Part shown: positions 26,665-35,218 of the stretch, piece after piece
How the letters are laid out: each line of letters starts with the position of its first letter
Position numbering within the stretch: the first letter of the stretch is position 1
NCBI RefSeq assembly: GCF_030412015.1
Contig: NZ_JASNRD010000001.1
Location: 558,001 to 622,000 of the forward strand
Direction: 5' to 3'
Source of the DNA: Massilia sp. YIM B02763
GTDB taxonomy: Bacteria > Pseudomonadota > Gammaproteobacteria > Burkholderiales > Burkholderiaceae_D
DNA length: 64,000 bases
Made by a program: the position numbers and the translations under genes
Notes under the pieces: model-generated
The model's input: the letters and a program-made list of their open reading frames with translations, nothing else
Told to the model about the DNA's origin: nothing
Database searches by the model: none

Positions 26665-27671
26665 CAGTGGTAGCCCTGGTCCGCGCCGACCTTGCCGCGG
26701 AACACGTAGTAGGACCAGCTCGTGTACGCCAGGATCAGCGGCAGCACGACCAGGGCGCCGACCAGCGTGAAGCGCTGCGACGCCGGCGGCGCCGCCGCTT
26801 CCCAGATCGTGATGGTGGGCGGGATGATGTGCGGCCAGATGCTGATCGCCATGCCCACGTAGCTCAGCAGCACCAGCCCCAGCGCCGCCACGAAGGGGAT
26901 GCGGAAGGGATCGCGCCCCAGCGCGCGCAGCAGGATGAAGGCGCACGCGGCCACCAGCAGCGGCACGGGCGAGAGCAGCAGCAGGTTGGGGAAACCGAAC
27001 CAGCGCTCGGCCACCTGGTGGTAGGCCAGCGGCGTCCAGATGCTGACGCCGCCGATCGCGCCCAGCAGCAGCCAGGCAAGCGGCTTCGCCAGGCGGATCA
27101 TGCGCTGCTGCAACTCGCCTTCCGTCTTCATCACGAGCCAGGTCGCGCCCAGCAGCGCGTAGGCGACCACGACGCCGCAGCCGGCCGCCAGCGGGAACGG
27201 CGCCAGCCAGTCGAGCGGGCCGCCGGCGTAGCTGCGGCCCGACACGGGAATGCCTTGCAGCAGCGTGCCCAGCGACACGCCCTGGAAGAACGCGGCCGTC
27301 ACCGAACCGCCGATGAAGGCCAGGTCCCAGATGGGCCGTTCGCGGTCGTTGGCCTTGAAGCGGAACTCGAACGCCACGCCCCGGAAGATCAGGCCGACCA
27401 GCATGAAGATCAGCGGCAGGTAGATGCCGGACAGGATCACGGAATACGCCAGCGGGAACGCGGCCAGCAGCCCCTCGCCTCCCAGCACCAGCCAGGTCTC
27501 GTTGCCGTCCCAGATGGGGGCCACCGTGTTCATCATCGTGTCGCGCTCGCGCCGTCCGCGCACGAACGGGTACAGGAGGCCGATGCCGAGGTCGAAGCCG
27601 TCCAGCACCACGTACATGAAGACGGAAAAGAAGATGATCGCGGCCCAGACGGCCGTGGGGTCGAAGTCCAT
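26664..27671 (-). CDS. cydB: Cyanide-insensitive quinol oxidase subunit II
   Basis: 335-aa membrane subunit (CydB/CioB). It opens with the family sequence DPTAVWAAIIFFSVFMYVVLDGFDLGIG and then DTMMNTVAPIWDGNETWLVLGGEGLLAAFP, followed by about eight helices ending TSWSYYVFRGKVG. It pairs with CydA, which starts 10 bases upstream of it in the same operon. Oxygen reduction to water with quinol as donor, at high oxygen affinity or in the presence of cyanide. Confidence 0.94.
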   Translation of the reverse strand: MDFDPTAVWAAIIFFSVFMYVVLDGFDLGIGLLYPFVRGRRERDTMMNTVAPIWDGNETWLVLGGEGLLAAFPLAYSVILSGIYLPLIFMLVGLIFRGVAFEFRFKANDRERPIWDLAFIGGSVTAAFFQGVSLGTLLQGIPVSGRSYAGGPLDWLAPFPLAAGCGVVVAYALLGATWLVMKTEGELQQRMIRLAKPLAWLLLGAIGGVSIWTPLAYHQVAERWFGFPNLLLLSPVPLLVAACAFILLRALGRDPFRIPFVAALGLVLLSYVGMAISIWPHIIPPTITIWEAAAPPASQRFTLVGALVVLPLILAYTSWSYYVFRGKVGADQGYH

Positions 27672-27680
27672 GCGGGTTCC

Positions 27681-29099
27681 TCAGGGCGGGGTGTCGGCGG
27701 CATCCTTCTCGGGCACCGACAGGGGCCGCGCCGGCGTGCGCTTGCCGCCCGGGCCGCCCCGCGGCGCGCCGTGCACGTCGAAGGCCTGCGGCCCCTTGCG
27801 CACGAGGCGCAGCACGTAGGCGATGCCGACGCCGAACACGAAAAAGTAGGAGACGACGAACAGCGCCAGCGACAGCGCGAGCGGCGCCACGCCGTGCTTC
27901 GAGGCTGCGTCGGCCGTGCGCAGCACGCCGTACACGACCCAGGGCTGGCGCCCGACCTCGGTCGTGATCCAGCCGGCCAGCACGGCCACCAGCCCCGCCG
28001 GCCCCATGCAGGCGGCGAAGCGCAGGAACGTGCGCTGCGTGTACAGCCGCCCGCCGCGGCGCAGCCACAGGCTGCAGGCGCCCAGCAGGATCATCAGGAG
28101 GCCCAGGCCGACCATGACGCGAAAGCTCCAGAACACGATCAGGGAATTCGGCCGCTCGTCGCGCGGGAATTCCTTGAGGCCCTTGATCTGGCCATCCCAG
28201 GAGTGCGTCAGGATGATGCTGCCCAGGCGCGGCACGCCGACGGCGAAGCGGGTCTTTTCCGCCTCCATGTCCGGCACGCCGAACAGCAGCAGCGGCAGCG
28301 GCGCGTCGCCCTCGTTCTGCCAGTGGCCTTCCAGCGCGGCGATCTTGGCCGGCTGGTGCCGCAGCGTGTTCAGGCCGTGCATGTCGCCCACGAACGCCTG
28401 GATGGGCGCCACCACGAGGGCCATCCACATCGCCATCGAGAACATGGTGCGCACGGCCGGGCGATCGTTTCCTTTCAACAGGTGCCAGGCGGCGGACGCG
28501 CCGACGAACAGCGCGGTCGAGAGGAACGCCGCGATCGCCATGTGCGCGAGGCGGTAAGGGAAGGAAGGATTGAACACGATGGCGAGCCAGTCGACGGGGA
28601 CCATGCGCCCTCCTTCGATCGCATAGCCCTGCGGGGTCTGCATCCAGCTGTTGGCGCCCAGGATCCAGGTGGCCGAGATCAGGGTGCCCAGCGCCACCAT
28701 GCAGGTGGCGAGGAAATGCAGGCCGGGACCCACGCGGGTCCAGCCGAACAGCATCACGCCGAGGAAGCCCGCCTCCAGGAAGAACGCCGTCAATACCTCG
28801 TAGGTCATCAGCGGCCCGACGATGCCGCCCGCGTATTCGGAAAAGGCGCTCCAGTTGCTGCCGAACTGGTAGGCCATCACGATGCCGGAGACGACGCCCA
28901 TGCCGAAGTTGACGGCGAAAATGCGCAGCCAGAAGTGGTACAGGTCGACGAACACCTGGCGCTTCGTCTTGAGCCAGCACGCTTCCAGTACCATCAGGTA
29001 ACTGGCCAGGCCGATGGTAATGGCCGGGAACAGGATGTGGAAGGACATGGTGAACGCGAATTGCAAGCGTGCCAGGTCCAGTGCCGCCAATCCGAACAT
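27681..29099 (-). CDS. cydA: Cyanide-insensitive quinol oxidase subunit I
   Basis: 472-aa haem-bearing subunit. His21 in FAFTMSFHILFPAITIG is the conserved N-terminal haem ligand; GANSWMQTPQGYAIEGGRMVP and FNPSFPYRLAHMAIAAFL (second His) follow, and FWSFRVMVGLGLLMILLG holds the conserved Met ligand. The periplasmic Q-loop (about 250-330) is short, which marks the CIO subgroup rather than E. coli CydA with its long loop. GGGAGGA precedes the ATG. No FNR box is seen in the 150 bases upstream. Confidence 0.94.
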   Translation of the reverse strand: MFGLAALDLARLQFAFTMSFHILFPAITIGLASYLMVLEACWLKTKRQVFVDLYHFWLRIFAVNFGMGVVSGIVMAYQFGSNWSAFSEYAGGIVGPLMTYEVLTAFFLEAGFLGVMLFGWTRVGPGLHFLATCMVALGTLISATWILGANSWMQTPQGYAIEGGRMVPVDWLAIVFNPSFPYRLAHMAIAAFLSTALFVGASAAWHLLKGNDRPAVRTMFSMAMWMALVVAPIQAFVGDMHGLNTLRHQPAKIAALEGHWQNEGDAPLPLLLFGVPDMEAEKTRFAVGVPRLGSIILTHSWDGQIKGLKEFPRDERPNSLIVFWSFRVMVGLGLLMILLGACSLWLRRGGRLYTQRTFLRFAACMGPAGLVAVLAGWITTEVGRQPWVVYGVLRTADAASKHGVAPLALSLALFVVSYFFVFGVGIAYVLRLVRKGPQAFDVHGAPRGGPGGKRTPARPLSVPEKDAADTPP

Positions 29100-29248
29100 G
29101 AAAGTCCTCCCGAGGTCGTATGGCCAATCTTACATGCGCACGGGGCGCACACGCTTGCCGCGCCCACCACGGCGATGCACACTGCATCGATGTTTGATGC
29201 AGACGGGACGCGCAGGCCTTGCCGTCCGGCGCATCGCAAAGGAAACCC

Positions 29249-29725
29249 ATGGACTTTGAATTCAAGGAAGTGCTGCAAGCGGTCGGGCCCAATGCCGGCC
29301 TGGTATTCGCATCGTGGATGTTCATGCACCTGCTGCAGGGACGCTACAGCAGCGCCTACGAGCGCTACCGCGGCCTGATCGACAACTACCGCCAGGGCGC
29401 CGACGGCCAGCGCAAGGACACGATCCGCGACGAGGTGGCACTGTACCGCCGCCGCATCGACTGCATGCGCCGCGCCACCGACTTCGGCCTGTACGCCGCC
29501 ATGCTGCTGATCGGCACCCTGATCATCGTCGTGGCCGACGCCATCTTCAAGGGCACGGCCTTCCTCAAGTACGCGGGCGCCCTCACCACCGTGGCGGGCC
29601 TGGTCATGGTGATCTGGGCCGCCGCCCTCGTCGTCAAGGAGAACCGGCTGCTCAAGATGCCGCTCGACCGGGAAGTCGACGACATGCCCGAGTTAAACCA
29701 GCACATGCAGGACCATCGCACCTGA
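29249..29725 (+). CDS. Small two-helix membrane protein, unknown
   Basis: 158-aa protein with a polar, Arg/Tyr-rich region (YERYRGLIDNYRQGADGQRKD..DEVALYRRRIDCMRRATD, about residues 30-80) then two membrane helices (about 83-105 and 112-132) and a charged tail. An additional hydrophobic stretch is at 18-30. The arrangement recalls small DUF2721-type proteins but I cannot assign a family. ATG at 29249 follows AAAGGAAA. It is divergent from cydA and just upstream of fnr in the same direction. Confidence 0.7.
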   Translation: MDFEFKEVLQAVGPNAGLVFASWMFMHLLQGRYSSAYERYRGLIDNYRQGADGQRKDTIRDEVALYRRRIDCMRRATDFGLYAAMLLIGTLIIVVADAIFKGTAFLKYAGALTTVAGLVMVIWAAALVVKENRLLKMPLDREVDDMPELNQHMQDHRT

Positions 29726-29771
29726 ATACGACACATTTGGCGGCCGAAAGGGCGAAAAAGCGCCGCGATGG

Positions 29772-29800
29772 TCGAGATTCCCGGCGATGGCGACTATAAT
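29772..29800 (+). promoter_or_regulatory. Candidate sigma70 promoter of fnr
   Basis: TCGAGA (29772-29777) and a perfect TATAAT (29795-29800) are spaced by 17 bases and lie 28 bases before the fnr ATG. No FNR half-sites overlap it, so autoregulation is not evident. Confidence 0.55.
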
Positions 29801-29827
29801 CCCACTGTCGATGCTCCCCTTCCCGCC

Positions 29828-30595
29828 ATGACCCAAGCCGCCATCCTTACCGCCGACCAGCCCTTGAACGTCCAGGCCCTCAAGGTCAGCTGCCAGCAAT
29901 GCAGCATGGGCCAGCTGTGCCTGCCGATGGGCCTGGCGGATGCCGAGATCGACCGCCTCGACCAGATCATCGGCCGCCGCCGCCGCATCGCACGCGACGA
30001 GCGCCTGTACCAGATGGGCGAGCCGTTCCGCAGCCTGTACGCGGTGCGCTTCGGCCACTTCAAGACCTACCAGGTGAACGCGGCCGGCGAAGCCCAGATC
30101 ACGGGCTTCCAGATGGCCGGCGAACTGCTGGGCATGGACGCGATCAGCGGCGACCGCCACCATTGCGACGCCGTCGCGCTGGAAGACAGCGAGGTGTGCG
30201 AGATCCCGTTCGACAACCTGGAAGAGCTGTTCGGCGAGGTGCCCAACCTGCTGCGCCACTTCCACCGCATCATGAGCAAGGAAATCACGCGCGAGCAGAA
30301 CGTCATGCTCCTCCTGGGTAATATGCGCGCCGAACAGCGCTTCGCCGTGTTCCTCGTGAACCTGTCGACCCGCTACGCCGCGCGCGGCTATTCCTCGACC
30401 AGCTTCCAGCTGCGCATGTCGCGCGAGGACATCGGCAACTACCTGGGCCTCACCATCGAAAGCATCAGCCGCCTGCTGTCGCGCTTCAAGAAGATGGGCC
30501 TGGTGCAGGTGGACAAGCGCGAAGTGATCCTGCTCGAACCGGCGCGCCTGAAGGCCATGGCGGCGGGCACCGAGCAGTGCAGCCCGATGGACTGA
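29828..30595 (+). CDS. fnr: Fnr-type oxygen-sensing transcription regulator
   Basis: 255-aa CRP/FNR regulator. The four cluster cysteines are present: Cys22, Cys25 and Cys31 in SCQQCSMGQLC, and Cys113 in RHHCDAV, so it should carry an oxygen-labile 4Fe-4S cluster and dimerise when oxygen is low. An effector barrel is followed by the HTH with MSREDIGNYLGLTIESISRLLSRF (about 200-223); the E..SR recognition pattern predicts TTGAT-N4-ATCAA binding. Two such sites are in this window, before hemN and the aer-like gene. MTQAAI at 29828 is the start; the in-frame extension to 29768 contains the promoter. Confidence 0.94.
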   Translation: MTQAAILTADQPLNVQALKVSCQQCSMGQLCLPMGLADAEIDRLDQIIGRRRRIARDERLYQMGEPFRSLYAVRFGHFKTYQVNAAGEAQITGFQMAGELLGMDAISGDRHHCDAVALEDSEVCEIPFDNLEELFGEVPNLLRHFHRIMSKEITREQNVMLLLGNMRAEQRFAVFLVNLSTRYAARGYSSTSFQLRMSREDIGNYLGLTIESISRLLSRFKKMGLVQVDKREVILLEPARLKAMAAGTEQCSPMD

Positions 30596-30683
30596 GGCAA
30601 CCCACGGGGCAGCCCACGGTATACGTTCGGATAGCTGGCAAGCTCGCTGTCGCCCTGCACAATCGGGGCGAAGGAGATTGCCC

Positions 30684-31778
30684 ATGTTACAACCGCTTTA
30701 CCTCGGCGCCGCGGCCTGCCTGCTGTGCGCCGCCGTCCAGAATGCACACGCCCAGGACGGCGTGCAGATCTATGGCCGCCTGAACGTGTCGATGGAACAC
30801 GTCGACAACGGCAGCGGCTTCACCCAGACCCGCATGGTCAACAACCGCTCCGTGCTCGGCTTCAAGGGCAGCGAAGACCTGGGCGGCGGCCTGAAGGCGA
30901 TCTTCCAGCTCGAAGGGACGCTGTCTCCCGATACGGGCGCGGGCGAGCCGTTCCGGCGCGACACCCGCGTGGGCCTCGACGGCCCCTGGGGCACGCTGTT
31001 CGCCGGCCACTGGGTCACCGCCTACAACGGCGCCACGTCCGGCCTGGACCCGTTCTACCCGACCACGGCGGGCTATATCAGCATCCTCGCCAACGGTTCC
31101 GGCTCCTCGGTCGACAACGTCAACAACACATATTCCTTCGACCGCCGCCAGGCCAATTCCCTGCACTACTGGACGCCCGAATGGCACGGCCTGTCGCTGC
31201 GCCTCACGCGCGGCATGAACGAGGAATCGCCGGCCAACGGCGCCAAGCCGTCGCTGTGGTCCGCCGCCGCGGTGTACACGCAAGGTCCGTGGTACGCGAC
31301 GCTGGCGCACGAGCGCCACCACGAATACCAGGGCCCGGGGCTGGACGACACGGGCAGCAAGGCGGCCCTGGCCTACCAGTTCGACAAGACCTTGTGGGGC
31401 CAGACGCGCGTGGCCATCATCGGCGAGCGCCTCGAGTACGAAACCGCCACCGGCAAGCTGGCGCGCAACGCGGCCTTCGTCTCCGTCTCCCACCAGATGG
31501 GCCTGCACGGCCTGCGCCTGACGGTGGGCCGCGCCGGCGACGCGAGCGGCGCATCGACGGCGACCATCGGCTTCCTGCACAGCGGGCCCGACACGGGCGC
31601 CACCCACGCGACGCTGGGCTACGACTACATGCTGTCCAAGCGCACGAGCCTGTATGCCTACTACACGCTGCTGGACAACGAGCGCAATGCCACCTACGAC
31701 TTCCCCATCAACGGGATCGGAGCGGAGGCGGGCGCGACCCTGCGCGGCGCGGTGCTGGGGATGCGGCACAATTTCTGA
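30684..31778 (+). CDS. Gram-negative general porin
   Basis: 364-aa outer-membrane porin of the Burkholderiales GBP/Omp32 type. Signal peptide to about residue 23 (ending AHA), mature start QDGVQIYGRLNVSMEHV, the motif SVLGFKGSEDLGGGLKAIFQLE typical of the first strands, loop 3 region SSVDNVNNTYSFDRRQANSLHYWTP, and the terminal aromatic residue in VLGMRHNF needed for BAM recognition. AAGGAG at 30671-30676 supports ATG 30684. It ends at a convergent junction that holds a REP-like element. Confidence 0.92.
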   Translation: MLQPLYLGAAACLLCAAVQNAHAQDGVQIYGRLNVSMEHVDNGSGFTQTRMVNNRSVLGFKGSEDLGGGLKAIFQLEGTLSPDTGAGEPFRRDTRVGLDGPWGTLFAGHWVTAYNGATSGLDPFYPTTAGYISILANGSGSSVDNVNNTYSFDRRQANSLHYWTPEWHGLSLRLTRGMNEESPANGAKPSLWSAAAVYTQGPWYATLAHERHHEYQGPGLDDTGSKAALAYQFDKTLWGQTRVAIIGERLEYETATGKLARNAAFVSVSHQMGLHGLRLTVGRAGDASGASTATIGFLHSGPDTGATHATLGYDYMLSKRTSLYAYYTLLDNERNATYDFPINGIGAEAGATLRGAVLGMRHNF

Positions 31779-31786
31779 GTGATGCC

Positions 31787-31912
31787 CGTCGTCCCTGCGC
31801 AGGCAGGGACCCATGCTGACGCGCCAAAGTCAGTTTTTCATACGGACTACGGTGCCTCCGGTACACGGAATTCGGGGGCTCAGTATGGGTCCCTGCCTGC
31901 GCAGGGACGACG
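31787..31912. repeat. Paired inverted REP/BIME-like element, long form
   Basis: Left arm 31787-31814 (GTCCCTGCGCAGGCAGGGAC) and right arm 31885-31912 (GTCCCTGCCTGCGCAGGGAC) enclose a 70-base spacer that includes AAAGTCAG and CGGAATTCGG...GCTCAGT, shared (in inverted orientation) with the element at 4133-4259. It lies between convergent porin and DUF885 genes. Confidence 0.8.
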
Positions 31913-31928
31913 TTGCTTTACTCCGGCT

Positions 31929-33743
31929 TTATGCTTGCTTCTGCACCACGATCCACAGGTCGATCACCTCCCCCAGTACGTCCAGCGGCACCGACCCGTT
32001 CTTGAGCACCACGTCGTGGAAGGCGGGCAGCGCGAACTTGTCGCCCAGTTCCCGCTTCGCCTTCTCGCGCAGGTCGATGATGCGCAGCATGCCGATCATG
32101 TAGGCGCAGGCCTGGCCCGGCCAGGCGACGTAGCGCTCCACTTCCTGCGCGCCGATGCCGTAGTCGATGGCTTGCTGGCGCGTCCAGCCCTTGGTGTGCA
32201 GGCCCGTGTCGACGACGAGGCGGCGCGCGCGGAACAGTTCCGAGCCGAGGGCGCCCAGGAGGCCCGGGATGTCGCCCTCGTACCAGCCCTGCTCCACCGC
32301 CAGCCGCTCCGCGTACAGCGCCCAGCCTTCGCTGTGCGCGCTGCCGCCGCCGAAGATGCGCTGGGCGCGGAACTTCGGCAAATCCTTCTGTTCCTGCTGG
32401 ATCGCCAGCTGGAAGTGGTGGCCCGGCACCGCCTCGTGGTAGGACAGGCTGCGCATGCGGATCACGTCGAAGGACGGCCCGCGCATGGGCACCCAGAAGA
32501 TGCCGGGACGGCTGCCGTCCGGCGCGGGCAGCGTGTAGTGGGCGGCCGCCGACGGCTCCGTCAGCGGCGGCTCGCGGCGCACCTCGACCGGGGCGCGCGG
32601 CATCAGGTTGAAGATGGCGGCGCTGCGCCGCTCGGCGTCGGCCACCATGCCGGCATATTTCTGCAGCAGTTCCGGACGCGGATCCGGGTCCGCTTTCGGC
32701 TGGAACGTCGCGTCCAGCTTGGCCATGCGCTCCTCGACGCTTCCTTCCGTGTAGCCGAGCGCGCGCAGGTGGCGGTCCATCTCCCCTTCGATGCGCGCCA
32801 CTTCGCGCAGGCCGATGGCGTGGATCTCGGCGGCCGTCAGGTTGGTGCTGGTATAGGTGCGCAGTGCCTGCTGGTAGGCCGCGGCGCCGTTCGGCAGGCG
32901 CGAGATGCCGGCCGTGTCGCCCGTCTTCGGATGCAGCTCGGCCAGGTAGGCCTGCACGCGCCGGTAGGCGGGACGGATCTTCGTCTCGACGATGCGGGTG
33001 GCGTCGGCGATGGCCTTGTCGCGCGCGTCCGGCGCCAGGTCGGACAGTTTTTCGCTGCGCTGGGCGAACGTGGTCACCAGCACGTTCTTGTCGGCCGCCG
33101 GCTCCAGGAATTTGTCGACCTGGAACTGGGCACGCTCGAGGATGAAGCGCGGCGGGATCAAACCCTTCGCCGTCGCGGCCTTCGACCGCGCCAGCGCCTC
33201 GTCCATGCGCGTGCCCACCTGGTCCAGGCGCGCCAGGTAGCTGGACACGTCGGCCGCGCGGCGCAGCGGATGCGTCGTCGTCATGAAGTTCACCAGGCCC
33301 ACCTGCACGCCGCCGAACTGGTTGAACACGAAGCTGTAGTCTTCATACGGTTCGCTGGCCACGGTATTCGCCAGCGACCAGCGCATCACCGACGCCGAGG
33401 TGCGCTGCTCCTCGCTCAGCGGTCCGGCCAGGAATTTGTCGAGTTGCGCGACGCCCGTCTTCGCGAGCGCCACCACCTTCTTGCGCTGCGCCGGCGTCTG
33501 CGGCGTCAGCTGGCGGTCCAGCGCTTCCTGCTCGCTGCCCGAAAAATACTGGGTGGAGGTGGCCGATTGCGGATTCAGGCGGACCCAGTCTTCGGCGAAG
33601 CGGTCGGCCCAGGCGGCGAACGCCCCATTCGGTGCGGCGGCGGCAGGGGCGGCGCCCGCGATCGCGGGCAAGGCTTGCAGTACGACGGGAACGAACAACG
33701 CCGCGATCGTCGCGCGGCGCTTGTGGAAACGGGTAGTCGGCAT
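31929..33743 (-). CDS. DUF885 exported metallo-enzyme
   Basis: 604-aa DUF885 protein, a family regarded as zinc metallopeptidase-like. A signal peptide (about residues 1-36) precedes the domain. The putative zinc motif is HEAVPGH in SYHEAVPGHHFQ, with the downstream Glu in AHSEGWALYAERLA; other features are PGIFWVPMRGPSFDVIRM and CAYMIGMLRIIDLREKA near the C-terminus. Substrate unknown. MPTTRFHKRR at 33743 gives a proper signal peptide; the earlier in-frame Met at 33818 does not. Confidence 0.87.
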   Translation of the reverse strand: MPTTRFHKRRATIAALFVPVVLQALPAIAGAAPAAAAPNGAFAAWADRFAEDWVRLNPQSATSTQYFSGSEQEALDRQLTPQTPAQRKKVVALAKTGVAQLDKFLAGPLSEEQRTSASVMRWSLANTVASEPYEDYSFVFNQFGGVQVGLVNFMTTTHPLRRAADVSSYLARLDQVGTRMDEALARSKAATAKGLIPPRFILERAQFQVDKFLEPAADKNVLVTTFAQRSEKLSDLAPDARDKAIADATRIVETKIRPAYRRVQAYLAELHPKTGDTAGISRLPNGAAAYQQALRTYTSTNLTAAEIHAIGLREVARIEGEMDRHLRALGYTEGSVEERMAKLDATFQPKADPDPRPELLQKYAGMVADAERRSAAIFNLMPRAPVEVRREPPLTEPSAAAHYTLPAPDGSRPGIFWVPMRGPSFDVIRMRSLSYHEAVPGHHFQLAIQQEQKDLPKFRAQRIFGGGSAHSEGWALYAERLAVEQGWYEGDIPGLLGALGSELFRARRLVVDTGLHTKGWTRQQAIDYGIGAQEVERYVAWPGQACAYMIGMLRIIDLREKAKRELGDKFALPAFHDVVLKNGSVPLDVLGEVIDLWIVVQKQA

Positions 33744-33921
33744 CGCTCTCTTCCATGTTGGATTGTCATTGCCAGGCGGACCTTGGCCGTCGCAATCTAC
33801 CATGCAAAACATTGCCATTGCTACACTTTCCGCATGGAATGTGGACGTACCAGGATGCTGGCCGACGCTTTTCCGGTATCGATGGCCGTTGCGTGCCGAC
33901 GCCTTGCCGCCGGCGCGCGCT

Positions 33922-35214
33922 TCAGCGCCCTCCCCGCAAGCGCCAGCCGTTCAACACGACGAGCGCCGAACTGGCCGCCATGCCGGCGCCCGCCATCCAG
34001 GGATCGATCCAGCCGAGCGCCGCCGCGGGAACCGCCGCCAGGTTGTAGCACACGGCAAAGCCGAGGTTCTGGCGGATCGCGCGCAGCGCCGCGGCCGCCG
34101 TGTCGACCGCGTCGCCCAGCGGCGCCAGGGTCTCGCCCAGCAGCACGCAATCGGCATGCGGCCGGGCCGGCTGGACGCCCGGCCCCATCGCGAACGAGAC
34201 GTCGGCGCCTTTCATCACGGCGGCATCGTCGATGCCGTTTCCGACCAAGGCCACCACCGCGCCTTCGCGCCGCAGCGCGCGCACGACGTCCAGCTTGTCC
34301 CGCGGCAGAAGACCGCCCAGCGCATGGGCGATGCCGACTTGCATGGCGACATCCTGGGTGGCCTCGTCGTCGTCGCCGGACAGCAGCATCACCGTCTTGC
34401 CGCGTTCGCGCATGCCCAGCACGATGTCTCCGGCCTCGCGCCGCACCTCGTCGACGAAGTCGAAACGCGCCATCCAGCCGGCCGCGCTGCCCAGCCACAC
34501 GGGGGTGACGCCGCCCGGCACGCCCGCCCCGGGGTGGCTGCCCGCCAGCGCCGCCACGAACGACAGGCTGCCGATGCGGTAGCGCCTGCCGCCGATCTCG
34601 CCCTCGATGCCCTGGCCGGCCACGCTGCGCGAGCGCTTGGCCGGCGCAAGGGATGCCTCGGCCGCCGCGCGCAGCGCCTGCGCCAGCGGATGCGGACTGT
34701 CCGCCTCGAGCGCGGCCGCGATGTCCAGGCAGGCGCGCGTGCCGTTCGCGCCGGCGCCGGCATCGGCGAAGACGAGCGTGTTGCGCAGCCGCGGCCGCCC
34801 GTGCGTCAGCGTTCCCGTCTTGTCGAACACGACGTGGGTTGCACGTTCCAGCGTCTCCAGCACATGCGGCGCGAGGGCCAGCGCGCCGCGCCGCAGCAGC
34901 CGTTCCTGCGCGGCCGCCAGCGCCGTCGGCGCGGCCAGCGACAGCGCCCATGGACAGGACACGACCAGCACGGCGACCGTTGCCGGCCAGGCGCGCCCGG
35001 GATCGGCGACACGCCAGACGCAGAACACGACGGCGGCCAGCACCAGCAGCGCCGGCACGAACCAGGCGCCGGCGCGGCCGGCCCGCAGCGCCAGCGCCGG
35101 CCTGGCTTGGGCGGCCGGCTCCGGCAGGCGCTGCGCCGCGAGCGGCACTGCACGCCCGACGTCGTCGAGCGTGCGCGCCGCCCCGTGCCTCGCATGCAGC
35201 GGAACGACGGCCAT
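33922..35214 (-). pseudogene. 5'-truncated copper P-type ATPase (CcoI/FixI-like remnant)
   Basis: At most 430 aa, against about 750-830 for the family. What remains aligns with the second half of CcoI/FixI: membrane segment with VVSCPWALSLAAPTALAAA, the phosphorylation site VFDKTGTLTHGRP, DSPHPLAQALR, and the hinge VGNGIDDAAVM. Missing are the metal-binding N-terminus, the first helices and the TGE actuator domain. In addition CPC is CPW and GDGINDAP is GNGIDDAA, so the metal site and Mg2+-binding Asp are altered. It lies 4 bases after hemN, a usual neighbour of cco genes. It is probably a decaying remnant, although the frame is still open. Confidence 0.7.
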
Positions 35215-35218
35215 GCGC

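Noticed and set aside
29186..29202. GCATC...GATGC palindrome between cydA and the membrane-protein gene as an FNR site
   Set aside because: Half-sites are in the wrong orientation and spacing for FNR; an inverted repeat exists but no known operator fits.
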